Source of the DNA: Pseudomonas anatoliensis
Lineage (GTDB): Bacteria; Pseudomonadota; Gammaproteobacteria; Pseudomonadales; Pseudomonadaceae
Direction: 5' to 3'
Assembly: GCF_017976235.1 (NCBI RefSeq)
Contig: NZ_JACVHC010000002.1
Span: forward strand, 186,001 to 250,000
DNA length: 64,000 nt
The position numbers were made by a program, and so were the translations under genes. How positions within the stretch are numbered: the first letter of the stretch is position 1; each line of letters starts with the position of its first letter. The notes under the pieces are model-generated. The model ran no database searches. It was given only the letters and a program-made list of their open reading frames with translations, and had not been told where the DNA came from. Positions 18,001 to 27,054 of this stretch are shown here, one piece after another.

Positions 18001-20558
18001 AACCTGAGAGTCTGGCGCCAGGGCTCGATCAGGCATTCGCGGTGATGCGCCAAAGTGAACGCGGACGCGCCGCTAGCCCCTCGGAAGGCCTCGTAGATCT
18101 GACGTTCATAGGCCTTGGGCAGATCCAGTTCGGGCAGCACTTTGCGCAAATAGATCAGGTTGACGCCGTTGAGCAATCGGATACGGTCCTGACGATTCGC
18201 CGCGATCACCTTCAACCGCATGAATATCAGTCGCTGCGACAGCGAGTCCTGTTGCACCGATTGCTCTTTGTCGAGGTTGAGCTGCGCCAGTTCTTCAAGC
18301 GTAAGGTGGCTGCGCTTGTCACCGGCAACCATCACCGACGATCGCGCGGGGCCCGTGGGCCCGGCTCTGTATCGGGTTTCCCATTTGACCTCATCGGGCA
18401 GATCCAGGGTGACCGTGAAATCACCCTGCAGCGAAAAGTCTTTGCGCAAACGCGCATGCAAGTGCTTGCGAGTGAAGTCGTCGCGTGGCTCCAACGCGGT
18501 GGTCATCAAGGCGTGGCTCAGTTGCATGGCCTTGATGAACGCGTGGATCTCGGTGTTGAGGGCGACGCGCTCGGTGACTGGCAGGTTGCCCAGCCAGTCG
18601 GGCAGGTTGGCGACCAGCGTGGCCGTTCGCTCTTGCTCCTGCACATGCATCAGCGCCAGGCTGCGCGCCGCATGCACGGGCACTTGCAGGGCGGCGTTGA
18701 AGCGTTCGCGCAACATGCTCAGTTGCTCGGTTTGCTCGGCGGCCTGCGTGGTTGCGGCAAGGCGTGTGCGGATTGCTGCGGCTTGCTCTTCGAATTCGCC
18801 GATCAGGCCATTCAAGGCGTGTCGCAGTGGATCTGTCTCGATTGCCTTCAGTTGCAGGGTGCGGGTGTTGTCCTGCGTGGTGATTTTGAACACGCGGTTT
18901 TCCAGCGACCGACGATCAGCGAATGTCTGCAGGCCACCGCCGGTGCCCGGCCAGTACAGCAACATGCTGTGCGCCGATGCCGGGTCGAGCAGCGCGTCCG
19001 GGTGCGTCATCACGAACGGGCCGTTGAGTGCCTGCGTCGTGAGTGTGTGCTTGTCAGCGGTGTGCTCGCTCAGGCTCACGATCAGACTCGCGGCCCTGTG
19101 CCCGGCCCCCGGATTGGTCGGGGTATCCAGTAGCGCATTGACCCGGTCGCGCTCCTCAGTGGTCACTTGTTCGAGCAAATATTGCGCGTTGATTTCCGCC
19201 TGCAAACCGTCCTTGTGGGCTTTATGCAGGGCGGTGAGTTGACGCTCGAACGTGGCCGGATCGGTAGCGCGTGAACCTGTCAGCAGGGCGGTGATCGCTG
19301 TGTCGGCGGCTTGTTCGGCGTTTTCCAGTGCCGCGTGTGCATCCTTGACCGGCTGTAATGTGCTGCTTTCTTGCGCGATACCGCGCAGCGTTTCCAGGGC
19401 AGTGCGCTGACGGCCCAATGCCGCCTGACGAAGCGCCCAGGGTATTTCGGCGTGCAGACTGCCGAACAATGACGGCTCATCGTCTTCGCTCACGTCAGGC
19501 GTCATGCGCGCTGGCGAGGCGAATACGCCAGTGGTGCTGCGTTGGCGGTCAGTCAGATCGGCATGATCGAGGGCGCTGCCAGCGTGTTCTGCAAAGTCTG
19601 GCGCGGCGATCCGGCTATTGCGCAGCGCATCAATCTGCGCCTTGCGCAAATGCTCCAGCAGGTCGGTCATGCCCGTGCTCAGAGGCAGATCGCGGTCGGT
19701 GTATTCGAATCCCATGCCAGCGCTGGGCAACCCACGTGGAACCAGATTCTGAGCGGTCAGCCAGGCCTCAAGTTCGGTGCGCCCGGCGAACCCCTTGAAC
19801 GCCTCGGCGCACAATGGCAGATACAGCCAATGCGGGAGCGGCGCGGCGTTTGCGAAGTTGATCACCCACGCCGCGGGAATCTTCACTTTGCTGCCGTTGC
19901 TCATTACCAGCGCCAATGTCTGGGTGGTGACCTGCGCCGTGGCGCTGCTCGCATCCATCAGCAATGCCAAGGGCTTGAGTTGTGCCGCGGTCAGTTGGCG
20001 GCGGGCGAGGGCCACTTGAGCAGTGGCTTCCAGATGCTCGCAGTAAAACTGCCGGGCCCGTTCACGGCGTGACACCGGTGTACCCGGCGCGCGCTCATCC
20101 CAATACTCATTCCAGGCAGTGCGCAGGGCTTGTTCCGGGTCGAGTGTCTTGATCCGTTCCAGCAATTGTTGCGGTGTCCGCGTGAACAGCGCATGCGTCG
20201 TCGGCAGGCCGATCACCTTGCACTGCTGATTGAGCGTGTCAGGCAGTGTCGGATGCTGGAAGACAAAGGCGCACGCCTGGACCAGCGGGACGAAGTGTTC
20301 AGGGCGTTGCTCGGTGGCTGCAAATTGCAGCCCGATGTCCGGCTCGCCCAGATCCCATTTCAGTTCCAGCGACCGAGCGAGGGTGTCGCGGGCGGCCGGA
20401 ATACCGACAATCAGCTCACGCAAACCCTCGCTGCTGTCGCGCCAGCGCTGCGAAGCGGTCAAGAGCAGGGCGTCGTCATAGGTGTCCGGCAAGCGTGTCT
20501 CGGTCGGCGGGGAAGACGAACTCAGGGCGGGATGATCGAGAAGTATAAAATCTGGCAT
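15015..20558 (-). CDS. Giant dermonecrotic-toxin-like (DUF6543-type) protein, copy 1
   Basis: A 1,847-residue paralogue of the protein at 9216-14819, aligned along its whole length. By hand count 95 of 121 residues match across the central block (about residues 1156-1276, from YEYEQPISLAGLQ through RWWVD), and the C-terminal 100 residues are also close. The N-terminal domain, the hydrophobic hairpin near 1040-1100 (LKMALGMLPFIGTAIAFYDA) and the FEGGGLGGG motif are all present. The most divergent stretch is the helical region around 1300-1650. There is no signal peptide. The family name is from recall; toxin activity is an inference from the family annotation. The start ATG at 20558 has a weak ribosome site. 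Confidence 0.6.
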   Translation of the reverse strand: MPDFILLDHPALSSSSPPTETRLPDTYDDALLLTASQRWRDSSEGLRELIVGIPAARDTLARSLELKWDLGEPDIGLQFAATEQRPEHFVPLVQACAFVFQHPTLPDTLNQQCKVIGLPTTHALFTRTPQQLLERIKTLDPEQALRTAWNEYWDERAPGTPVSRRERARQFYCEHLEATAQVALARRQLTAAQLKPLALLMDASSATAQVTTQTLALVMSNGSKVKIPAAWVINFANAAPLPHWLYLPLCAEAFKGFAGRTELEAWLTAQNLVPRGLPSAGMGFEYTDRDLPLSTGMTDLLEHLRKAQIDALRNSRIAAPDFAEHAGSALDHADLTDRQRSTTGVFASPARMTPDVSEDDEPSLFGSLHAEIPWALRQAALGRQRTALETLRGIAQESSTLQPVKDAHAALENAEQAADTAITALLTGSRATDPATFERQLTALHKAHKDGLQAEINAQYLLEQVTTEERDRVNALLDTPTNPGAGHRAASLIVSLSEHTADKHTLTTQALNGPFVMTHPDALLDPASAHSMLLYWPGTGGGLQTFADRRSLENRVFKITTQDNTRTLQLKAIETDPLRHALNGLIGEFEEQAAAIRTRLAATTQAAEQTEQLSMLRERFNAALQVPVHAARSLALMHVQEQERTATLVANLPDWLGNLPVTERVALNTEIHAFIKAMQLSHALMTTALEPRDDFTRKHLHARLRKDFSLQGDFTVTLDLPDEVKWETRYRAGPTGPARSSVMVAGDKRSHLTLEELAQLNLDKEQSVQQDSLSQRLIFMRLKVIAANRQDRIRLLNGVNLIYLRKVLPELDLPKAYERQIYEAFRGASGASAFTLAHHRECLIEPWRQTLRLQGRFARLQGHINDSQLQILDIAISADHAQAWNRHNQRVVILPAILTMGGKDTPRQGPSTLSGVTFIQEQVSGITLMYLPESPDGRFLRSYDNLQAARLGLYRLCQQDSMITYVAGRTVHGNVRAHKSRINEAVHRRFDAMIGVGTRWPVTTSLAAHLLDAHMGRLIMAHRDTSRSNDELYLERFALRGPRAFNYLKMALGMLPFIGTAIAFYDAWTAANQAVAAFLRGQIGDGLEELATMLLCLIDAAVDLLPGEALTGVLSRTARALTRMRQAQRLLRNVAALHGNSQRQARHLLARFARYEYEQPISLAGLQTGNHGIYRGIYRHADGDFIVRQGRIFEVQLDTSARFWRLRGTRQATYRQPIALDETGQWDTWFGVHGTTFEGGGLGGGNVAGHLADALEPIWPQVIRQRLPRWWVDRTHRRYQYLAIQANASAPEFRLRIRNSDVAINRLAATPAEKVSRPLIAASEAAAVGDIELGKRRYQTLVELEAVSTGDVRRMVNEQQSYPASMVADRYLHRVNHYYWSNTHYRKIEALNAQLRALPEDAYAELREVHKQIREHRVEMLSELDQIETLRNEANHWYRRIGKADDRQRLADRLGQVNDAYSDFRLTERRVSHRYHAVYRSGIPKEMAWYHLNDQIRDLHGKFRRTLDTHRALALAEVTSEQRDQILQRCVDVYTEFSREMKVWTSGYPQLFYEDMVDPLLSGIDLLTDHARKNIARPRPVRTTQKAGKIPPKVFPTEDEYWLIGTENWDPKTKKYEYTMKNGEVWEETANQKYRLKASATVPPRQEQPDLAALLAEARTRLDSQATYLGRVQSYADKGMLPVNVEHMMVSESAELTRRADRIHALSPQDPMIVELRTTATELTATGRALRTRQSLTSKKPTDGMLLDLIGQNAVTIRKVAPLKDLGKKTRKDFMQEYEIRNQTLIPNELLWYAHFHYSSATPVLRAFEKAHLKLPEHRFLTHADDASLPYADIGKQSAVLVHFEGL

Positions 20559-20765
20559 GGTCGCAATTGCTCGCTGTGTGAAGCGGAACTCCGCTTTTTG
20601 TCACGGCCATTGCATTGAATTTGTCGGCCTCGATGGCGGTACATAGTTATTGCCGGGCGACCGCTCGGCACTCTTCATCAAACTGTCATCGAACTGTGGC
20701 AGCGCGCTTGTACAAACTTCATCAGACTCGCGCTCTACTGGGGTTCTGCGTTTCGGTGTTTTTCC
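20559..20765. other. Intergenic region between divergent toxin-like gene and hydrolase
   Basis: A 207-base gap between divergent genes that should hold promoters for both. I see no clear operator palindrome, terminator or small open frame with a ribosome site. Confidence 0.5.
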
Positions 20766-21800
20766 ATGGGTAAGGTTTTTTTCTCGATCGCGGCCGTTCT
20801 GGCCGCGCTTTTGTTCGGCTTGCCGGCTTCTGCGGCGTCGCGCTGTGATGTGAATGTACCGACCGAACGGGTCGATCTGGCGCAGGTGAGCCTTGCCTAC
20901 CAGAGCATCGGTCGTGCGTCGGATCCGGCATTGCTGCTGGTGATGGGGTTGGGCGGGCAGTTGATCCATTGGCCGGATGAGGTGGTTGAGGCGCTGTGTC
21001 AGCAGGGCTTTCGGGTGATTCGCTACGACAACCGCGATGTCGGTTTATCGACCTGGCGGCAGGCACCGGTGGAGGCCAACCTGACCTTTGAAGTGCTGCG
21101 CTACAAACTCGGACTGCCGGTGTCGGCGCCGTACAGCCTGACCGACATGGCCGACGATGCGCTGGGCCTGATGACGGCTCTGCACGTCGAGCAATTCCAT
21201 GTGCTCGGTGCGAGCATGGGCGGGATGATTGCCCAGCACATGGCGGCCATGGCGCCGCAACGGGTGGAAAGTCTGACGCTGATCATGACCAGCTCCGGCG
21301 CCGAAGGTTTGCCGGCACCCAACGCGGCGCTGGTGCAATTGCTGGCGCGGCGTGGTGCACCGAACCGAGAGGTGGCGCTGGAGCAGCAGGCGGATTTACT
21401 TGCGGCGCTCGGCAGCCCGGCGGTCAGCGATGATCGCCAGGCGTTGCTGAGTCAAGCGGCGGCTTCTTACGATCGCGCGTTCAACCCGGAAGGCGTCAAG
21501 CGCCAGATCATGGCGATTCTGGCCGAGCCGAGCCGGGTGGCGCTGCTCAACCAGTTGCGCGTGCCGACGCTGGTGGTGCACGGTACGGCCGATCCGTTGC
21601 TGCCGGTGATGCATGGTGTGCATTTGGCGGCGCACATTCGCGGCAGTCAGTTGAAGTTGATTCCGGGGCTGGCCCACCGGTTTCAGGAAGCGTTCAAGGA
21701 ACCGTTGCTGGCGGCGGTATTGCCGTATTTGCAGGCGCACCGTGAAGACACTTCGCATTGGGCGCAGATTGAGCCGGTGGTGGGGCGTAATCTGCTGTAG
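20766..21800 (+). CDS. Exported alpha/beta-fold hydrolase
   Basis: A 344-residue protein with a signal peptide of about 24 residues ([20 protein letters not shown], cleavage near ASA-AS), so it acts in the periplasm or outside. The hydrolase fold is clear: an oxyanion-type loop [11 protein letters not shown], nucleophile elbow GASMGG (Ser near 155), an acid in HGTADPLLP and a catalytic His in GLAHRF. This matches the large family of esterases and lipase-like hydrolases; the substrate is not evident. It stands alone, with a REP pair after its stop. Confidence 0.85.
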   Translation: MGKVFFSIAAVLAALLFGLPASAASRCDVNVPTERVDLAQVSLAYQSIGRASDPALLLVMGLGGQLIHWPDEVVEALCQQGFRVIRYDNRDVGLSTWRQAPVEANLTFEVLRYKLGLPVSAPYSLTDMADDALGLMTALHVEQFHVLGASMGGMIAQHMAAMAPQRVESLTLIMTSSGAEGLPAPNAALVQLLARRGAPNREVALEQQADLLAALGSPAVSDDRQALLSQAAASYDRAFNPEGVKRQIMAILAEPSRVALLNQLRVPTLVVHGTADPLLPVMHGVHLAAHIRGSQLKLIPGLAHRFQEAFKEPLLAAVLPYLQAHREDTSHWAQIEPVVGRNLL

Positions 21801-21828
21801 CCGCGTCGCTCCCACACAGGAATGCGTT

Positions 21829-21936
21829 CCCCTGTAGGAGCTGCCGAAGGCTGCGATCTTTTGATCCTGACCTTTTATAAACAAGATCAAAAGATCGTCC
21901 GATCGCGGCCCGAGCCTTCGGCAGCTCCTACAGGGG
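21829..21936. repeat. REP pair (GTAGGAGCTGCCGAAGGCTGCGATC type)
   Basis: Facing REP units: CCCCTGTAGGAGCTGCCGAA at the left and its complement at the right, with AAGATCAAAAGATC in the middle. The right unit has an interrupted inner part (a GTCCGATCGCGGCCC stretch instead of the usual GCAGCC), so it is slightly degenerate. It lies between converging genes. Confidence 0.85.
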
Positions 21937-21942
21937 AAGACG

Positions 21943-22281
21943 TTAGCCATGTACGCGCACCCAAACCGAAACCAACACCGTCGCCGCCATCAACCACGCC
22001 ACCGCCGCCACGGCCAGCGAAGCCTCCAGCCGCATCCGGTCGACCATCACATACAACGTCGCCAGATACACAAAGTACGGAATGATCGACCACATGCCGA
22101 AGACGATGGTGGTCTTCAGGTCATCAACCGAGCGGCCCTTGCCGACGATGTAATGAGCAATCAGCGCAAACGTCGGGAACAGCGGCACCAACCCCGCGAT
22201 GTAGTAGTTCTTCGTCTTGGCCAGCGCTGCGAGAATCAGCACAACCGCGGCACCGAGTGCCGCTTTCAGCAACAGATCCAT
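21943..22281 (-). CDS. glpM: GlpM family small inner-membrane protein
   Basis: A 112-residue protein with four predicted membrane helices ([74 protein letters not shown]). Sequence and length match GlpM, which was described in P. aeruginosa as needed for normal alginate production. Its ATG shares the A of the upstream stop (TGATG), so translation is coupled to the AauR gene. The symbol is from recall of the family; the biochemical role is unknown. Confidence 0.8.
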   Translation of the reverse strand: MDLLLKAALGAAVVLILAALAKTKNYYIAGLVPLFPTFALIAHYIVGKGRSVDDLKTTIVFGMWSIIPYFVYLATLYVMVDRMRLEASLAVAAVAWLMAATVLVSVWVRVHG

Positions 22282-23609
22282 CAGTGGCTCAACCCGTATT
22301 TTTTGACTTTGTCGAACAGCGTGGTCTTGGCCATGCCCAGTTCCAGACTGGCCTGGGTCAGGTTGCCGCCGCTGCGTTGCAGCGCGTCGCTGAGCAGGTT
22401 GCGTTCGAAGGCTTCCACCGCTTCGGCAAACGCCAAACCCTGGCCCGCGCTGCCAGCACCGGTTTTCTTGAACGCCGGCAAACCGAGGGCAAAACGCTCG
22501 GCGACGTTGCGCAGTTCACGCACGTTGCCCGGCCAGTCGTGGCTCATCAGGTTCGACAGGGTCTGGTTGTCCATGTCCGGCAGTGCGCGGTCGAAGCGCA
22601 GTGCCGATTGCTGGGTGAAGTGTTCGAACAGTTGCAGTATGTCTTCGCGGCGTTCGCGCAGCGGTGGCAATTCCAGCGTCACCACATTGAGACGGTAATA
22701 AAGGTCGCTGCGGAATTCGCCAGCCTTGCTCGATTCGTCGAGGTCGGATTTGGTCGCCGCAATCACCCGGCAATCCACCGCCACGCTCTGGTTCGAACCG
22801 AGGCGTTCGAGGGTGCGTTCCTGCAACACCCGCAGCAGTTTGATTTGCAGCGGCAGCGGCATGCTTTCCACTTCATCGAGGAACAGCGTGCCGCCGTCGG
22901 CGTGTTCGATCTTGCCGATGCGGCGCTTGCCGGCGCCGGTAAACGCGTTGGCCTCGTGACCGAAGATCTCGCTTTCGAAAAGGTTCTCCGGCAAGCCGCC
23001 GCAGTTCAGCGCTACGAACTGCTTGCTGTGGCGCCGACTGAAATCGTGCAGGCAACGGGCGACCAGTTCTTTACCGGTGCCGGTTTCGCCTTCGATCAGG
23101 ACGTTGGCCGAGGTGTCGGCGACGTTGGCGATCAACTCGCGCAGATTCTGCATGGCCGGCGAGCGCCCGATGATCCGGCCTTCAAGCGAATCCCGCTCGG
23201 CCAGTTGCCGACGCAGCGACGAGACTTCGCGGGCGAGGCTGCGTTGCTCCAGCGCACGGCGTGCAACATCGACCAGGCGCTCCGGCGAGAACGGTTTCTC
23301 CATGAAGTCGTAGGCGCCTTTCTGCATTGCGCCGACGGCCATGGAGATATCGCCGTGCCCGGTAATCAGCACCACCGGCAGGCTGCGGTCGCGTTGCTTG
23401 AGCCGGGTCAGCAGCTCCAGGCCATCGATACCGGGCAGACGAATGTCGCTGATGACGATACCGGCAAAGTTGTCGCCGACACGCTCCAGCGCCTCTTCGG
23501 CACTGCCGACGCCGATGCTGGGGATGTCTTCCAGCGTCAGCGCTTGCTGGCAGCCGAGCAACACATGAGGGTCGTCTTCGACGATCAATACACTGAGGTC
23601 TTGGTTCAT
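22281..23609 (-). CDS. aauR: Sigma-54-dependent response regulator AauR
   Basis: A 442-residue NtrC-family activator. Receiver (residues 5-120) with DD at 12-13, phosphoacceptor Asp55 (ISDIRLPGIDG) and Lys105 (MEKPF). AAA+ domain (about 145-375) with Walker A GETGTGKE, Walker B GGTLFLDE and arginine finger region FRSDLYYRLNV. The sigma-54 contact loop reads NAFTGA instead of the usual GAFTGA. A Fis-type helix-turn-helix (NLTQASLELGMAKTTLFDK) ends the protein. It overlaps aauS by 4 bases. Together they match the AauR/AauS system that activates acidic amino acid uptake in P. putida; the aat operon lies just upstream. Confidence 0.9.
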   Translation of the reverse strand: MNQDLSVLIVEDDPHVLLGCQQALTLEDIPSIGVGSAEEALERVGDNFAGIVISDIRLPGIDGLELLTRLKQRDRSLPVVLITGHGDISMAVGAMQKGAYDFMEKPFSPERLVDVARRALEQRSLAREVSSLRRQLAERDSLEGRIIGRSPAMQNLRELIANVADTSANVLIEGETGTGKELVARCLHDFSRRHSKQFVALNCGGLPENLFESEIFGHEANAFTGAGKRRIGKIEHADGGTLFLDEVESMPLPLQIKLLRVLQERTLERLGSNQSVAVDCRVIAATKSDLDESSKAGEFRSDLYYRLNVVTLELPPLRERREDILQLFEHFTQQSALRFDRALPDMDNQTLSNLMSHDWPGNVRELRNVAERFALGLPAFKKTGAGSAGQGLAFAEAVEAFERNLLSDALQRSGGNLTQASLELGMAKTTLFDKVKKYGLSH

Positions 23610-25507
23610 ATTGGCTCGGCAGGGGTAGGGCTTACCAACGGTAAACTGAGGACGAAGGTGGTGCCACCGCCGCCAGGGTGTTCGACACCCAAATGTCCGC
23701 CCGTGGCGGCGGCGAGGCTGGCGGAAAGCGTCAGGCCCAGGCCCAGGCCTTGTTCGCCGGGCTTGGTGGTAAAGAACGGTTCGAACAGATGCTTGCGCGC
23801 CTCGGCGTCGACACCGTGGCCGTTGTCGCGCACGCGCAGGCGATATTTGCCATTGAACTCTTCACCTTCCAGCCACAGTTGCGGCAGCGATTGCGCCTGC
23901 ATGGCGTCGAGGGCGTTGCCGATCAGGTTGACCAGAATCTGTTCGAGGCGGGTCTGGTCGATGTGCAGCTGCACATCAATGAATTGTCGGTGCAGTTGCA
24001 GCGCCGGATTTTCCAGCCGCGCTCCGAGCAATTGCAGCGCCGCGTCCACGGCTTTGCCGAGGCTGGCCTGGCCCTGATTGTCACCACGCCGGGCAAACGA
24101 GCGCAGGCTGGCGGTGATCCGGCCCATGCGGTCGATCAGGTCATTGATGGTTTTGAGATTGGTGCTGGCGACATCGAGTTGACCGCGTTCAAGGAAACGC
24201 ACGGTGTTGCCCGACAACGTGCGCATCGCCGCCAGCGGCTGGTTCAATTCGTGGGCGATGCTCGTGGACATCTGGCCGATGGCGGCAAGTTTGCCGGCCT
24301 GCACCAGTTCATCCTGGGCCCGGCGCAGCGTCTCTTCAGCCTGCCGGCGCTCGCGGATCTGACTCTTGAGTCGGTCGTTGCTGGCACGCAGGTCGGCGGT
24401 GCGTTCGGTAATCCGACGCTCCAGTTGATTGTTGGCTTCCTGCAAGGCTTCGCGGGCGGCGAGACGGGTGGCGATGACCTTGCGCCGCTCATTCCAGGCA
24501 ATCAGCAGGAACGCCACCAAGGCAAATGCGACAGCGACCAGAATGCCTTGGTTGATCGCTTCGCGGCGCAAATCCTGAAGCGGCGTCAGCAGGGTGAAAT
24601 TCCACGGTGTATCGCCAAGAGGCCGCGTCTGTGCCAGATAACTGATGTCGTCTTCGTCAGACTGCACTTCACTGTTGGCCGGGAAGGTGAGTTTTTCCAC
24701 GCCTTCGGACAAGGTTTCCCGAGCCAGCGGTTGCAGCTCGGTGAGCGGGAACCAGTAGTACTGCAAGCTGCGGGCGAGTTTCTCTTTGACTTCGTCACTC
24801 AGCGGGATGACCGATTTAAGGCGTCTGGCCGGATCGCTGGACAGAATGATGATGCCGTTTTCATCGCTGACAAACGCTTCCAGGCGCGCCCGTTGCCAGC
24901 GTTCTTCCATGGCTTCGAGGCGCACTTTGACCACGGCAACGCCGATGATCTTGCCGTGTTCTTCCAGGCCATGGGCGAGGTAGTAGCCGGGTTCGCCGTT
25001 GGTGCTGCCGATGCCGTAGAAACGACCGGGTTCACCGCGTATGGCTTTCTGAAAATAAGCACGGAAGGACAGGTCTTCGCCCAGATAACTGTCGACATCG
25101 CGCCAGTTGCTGGTGGCCATTACGCGGCCGGTGGTGTCCATCACGTAGATGGCCCGACTGCGGCTGCGCCGGTTCAGGCCTTCAAGGTAGTCGTTGACCG
25201 TTTGCCGGTGTTCCGGGGTCGGGTTGGCGAGCAATTGCGGGACACTGGTTTCCAGCTCCAGCAGGCTGGGGAGGTAGGTGTATTTGCTGATCTCGCTCTC
25301 GACGGCGCGGGCGTGCAACTCCAGCTGACGCTGGCCGTTCTCGCCAAGGCTGCGGATGCCGAAATGTTCACTGGTCCAGAAGCCGATAAAACCCAGGCCG
25401 ACCATCAGGGCGATGACCAGTGGCGGCAGGAACAGATGACGAATCAGACGGGGCTTCACGGCAAGTGATGGCGGCGCGGCGCGATAGAGATTGGGGTCGC
25501 ATTTCAT
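23606..25507 (-). CDS. aauS: Sensor histidine kinase AauS
   Basis: A 633-residue inner-membrane kinase (ATG at 25507 with AAGG upstream; a GTG one codon earlier is possible). TM1 at about 22-43, a periplasmic dCache-type sensor domain (about 45-320, with FRAYFQKAIRGEPGRFYGIG), TM2 near 325-345, a coiled coil, then the transmitter: H-box STSIAHELNQPLAAM (His near 420), N-box NLIGNALDAM, G-boxes DNGHGV and GLGLGL. The DctB-like dCache sensor suits small dicarboxylate amino acids such as glutamate and aspartate. It is the partner of AauR, immediately downstream. Confidence 0.88.
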   Translation of the reverse strand: MKCDPNLYRAAPPSLAVKPRLIRHLFLPPLVIALMVGLGFIGFWTSEHFGIRSLGENGQRQLELHARAVESEISKYTYLPSLLELETSVPQLLANPTPEHRQTVNDYLEGLNRRSRSRAIYVMDTTGRVMATSNWRDVDSYLGEDLSFRAYFQKAIRGEPGRFYGIGSTNGEPGYYLAHGLEEHGKIIGVAVVKVRLEAMEERWQRARLEAFVSDENGIIILSSDPARRLKSVIPLSDEVKEKLARSLQYYWFPLTELQPLARETLSEGVEKLTFPANSEVQSDEDDISYLAQTRPLGDTPWNFTLLTPLQDLRREAINQGILVAVAFALVAFLLIAWNERRKVIATRLAAREALQEANNQLERRITERTADLRASNDRLKSQIRERRQAEETLRRAQDELVQAGKLAAIGQMSTSIAHELNQPLAAMRTLSGNTVRFLERGQLDVASTNLKTINDLIDRMGRITASLRSFARRGDNQGQASLGKAVDAALQLLGARLENPALQLHRQFIDVQLHIDQTRLEQILVNLIGNALDAMQAQSLPQLWLEGEEFNGKYRLRVRDNGHGVDAEARKHLFEPFFTTKPGEQGLGLGLTLSASLAAATGGHLGVEHPGGGGTTFVLSLPLVSPTPAEPI

Positions 25508-25549
25508 CACAGATGCCTTGGGTCAACCACAACAACAAGCTATGGCGAT

Positions 25550-25636
25550 CCCTTGTAGGAGCTGCCGCAGGCTGCGATCTTTTGATCTTCAAACTCACAA
25601 TCAAAAGATCGCAGCCTGCGGCAGCTCCTACAGGGG
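25550..25636. repeat. REP pair (GAGCTGCCGCAGGCTGCGATC type)
   Basis: Facing REP units, nearly perfect: TGTAGGAGCTGCCGCAGGC on the left and its complement on the right, spaced by AAACTCACAATC. It separates the aat transporter operon from aauS and could act as a transcription or messenger-processing border. Confidence 0.88.
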
Positions 25637-25651
25637 AAGCCTGTGTTGCTT

Positions 25652-26386
25652 TTAGTGCTGCAGGATTTTCTCAAGGAAGTGCTGCGCGCGTTCGGAGCGG
25701 GCGCTGATGTCGCCGAAGAACTCTTCTTTCGGGCAGTCTTCGATGATTTTGCCGGCGTCCATGAAGATCACGCGGTCAGCCACTTTGCGCGCGAAGCCCA
25801 TTTCGTGGGTCACGCACATCATGGTCATGCCTTCCTGGGCCAGTTGCACCATCACGTCGAGCACTTCGTTGACCATTTCCGGGTCGAGCGCCGAGGTCGG
25901 TTCGTCGAACAGCATGACGATCGGGTCCATTGCCAGCGCACGGGCAATCGCCACACGCTGCTGCTGACCGCCGGACAGTTGACCCGGATGCTTGTGGGCG
26001 TGAGCCGACAGGCCGACGCGCTCCAGCAGTTGCAGACCTTTTTTGGTCGCCTCTTCCTTGCTGCGGCCCAACACCTTGATCTGCGCGATGGTCAGGTTTT
26101 CGGTGATGGTCAGGTGCGGGAACAGTTCGAAATGCTGGAACACCATGCCCACGCGCGAGCGCAGTTTCGGCAGGTTGGTCTTCGGGTCGGCAATCGAAGT
26201 GCCGTCGACCACGATGTCGCCTTTCTGGAACGGTTCCAGCGCGTTGACGCATTTGATCAGGGTCGACTTGCCGGAACCTGACGGGCCGCAAACCACGATC
26301 ACTTCGCCTTTTTTGACCTCGGTGCTGCAATCAGTCAGCACCTGGAAGTCCCCATACCACTTGTTGATGTTCTTGATAGAGATCAT
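25652..26386 (-). CDS. aatP: Glutamate/aspartate ABC transporter, ATP-binding subunit
   Basis: A 244-residue ATPase of the polar amino acid family. Walker [10 protein letters not shown] at 34-42, Q-loop in [10 protein letters not shown], signature LSGGQQQR, Walker [14 protein letters not shown] and the H-loop VTHEMGF. It powers the AatQ/AatM permease at the inner membrane. Its start overlaps the end of aatM by 4 bases, and the REP pair follows its stop. Confidence 0.93.
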   Translation of the reverse strand: MISIKNINKWYGDFQVLTDCSTEVKKGEVIVVCGPSGSGKSTLIKCVNALEPFQKGDIVVDGTSIADPKTNLPKLRSRVGMVFQHFELFPHLTITENLTIAQIKVLGRSKEEATKKGLQLLERVGLSAHAHKHPGQLSGGQQQRVAIARALAMDPIVMLFDEPTSALDPEMVNEVLDVMVQLAQEGMTMMCVTHEMGFARKVADRVIFMDAGKIIEDCPKEEFFGDISARSERAQHFLEKILQH

Positions 26387-27054
26387 ACGGCGAACCTTTT
26401 TTGCAGACGCTTGACCAGCAGCGAGGCGGCAAAGCTGATTGTGAAGTACACGAGACCTGCGAAGATCAGGAACTCATTGGAACGGCCAATGATGTCGCCA
26501 CTGGCGCGCGAGGCATTGAGGAAGTCCACCAGGCCCACGGTGTAAACCAGTGAGGTGTCCTGGAACAGAATGATGCTCTGTTGCAGCAACAGCGGGGTCA
26601 TCTTGCGAAACGCTTGCGGCAGGATGATCAGACGCATCATCTGCCCGTAGCTCATGCCCAGCGCTTGCGCAGCGCCCATCTGACCTTTGGGAATCGACTG
26701 CACACCGGCGCGGACGATTTCACAGAAGTAAGCCGCTTCAAACATCATGAACGCGACGATGCACGAGGTGAACGCACCGATCGGGGTGTCTTCGCCGGTG
26801 ATCCAGCGCAGCACGAACGGCACCGCCAGATAGAACCAGGTGATGACCAGCAGCAGCGGGATCGAACGGAAATAGTTGACGTAGGCGCCGGCAACCCGCG
26901 ACAGCAGTTTGCTCGAGGACAAACGCATCAGCGCCAGGATGGTGCCGAGAATGATCCCGCCCACCACGCCCATCGCCATCAGCTTGAGGGTCATCACCAT
27001 GCCGTTCCACAAACCGGGAATGGCCGGGACGATGCCACTGAAATCAAATTCCAT
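26383..27054 (-). CDS. aatM: Glutamate/aspartate ABC transporter, permease subunit 2
   Basis: A 223-residue permease of the HisMQ type with about five membrane helices and the EAA loop ([23 protein letters not shown], key residues G and E-A-A-like region) that contacts the ATPase. Its start codon is immediately at the last base of the upstream permease stop (27054 shared), so the genes are translationally coupled. It forms the membrane channel with AatQ. Confidence 0.92.
   Translation of the reverse strand: MEFDFSGIVPAIPGLWNGMVMTLKLMAMGVVGGIILGTILALMRLSSSKLLSRVAGAYVNYFRSIPLLLVITWFYLAVPFVLRWITGEDTPIGAFTSCIVAFMMFEAAYFCEIVRAGVQSIPKGQMGAAQALGMSYGQMMRLIILPQAFRKMTPLLLQQSIILFQDTSLVYTVGLVDFLNASRASGDIIGRSNEFLIFAGLVYFTISFAASLLVKRLQKRFAV

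Noticed and set aside
23678..25468. 596-codon open frame antisense to aauS
   Set aside because: Shadow frame; the aauS frame has the H, N and G boxes and a good start.
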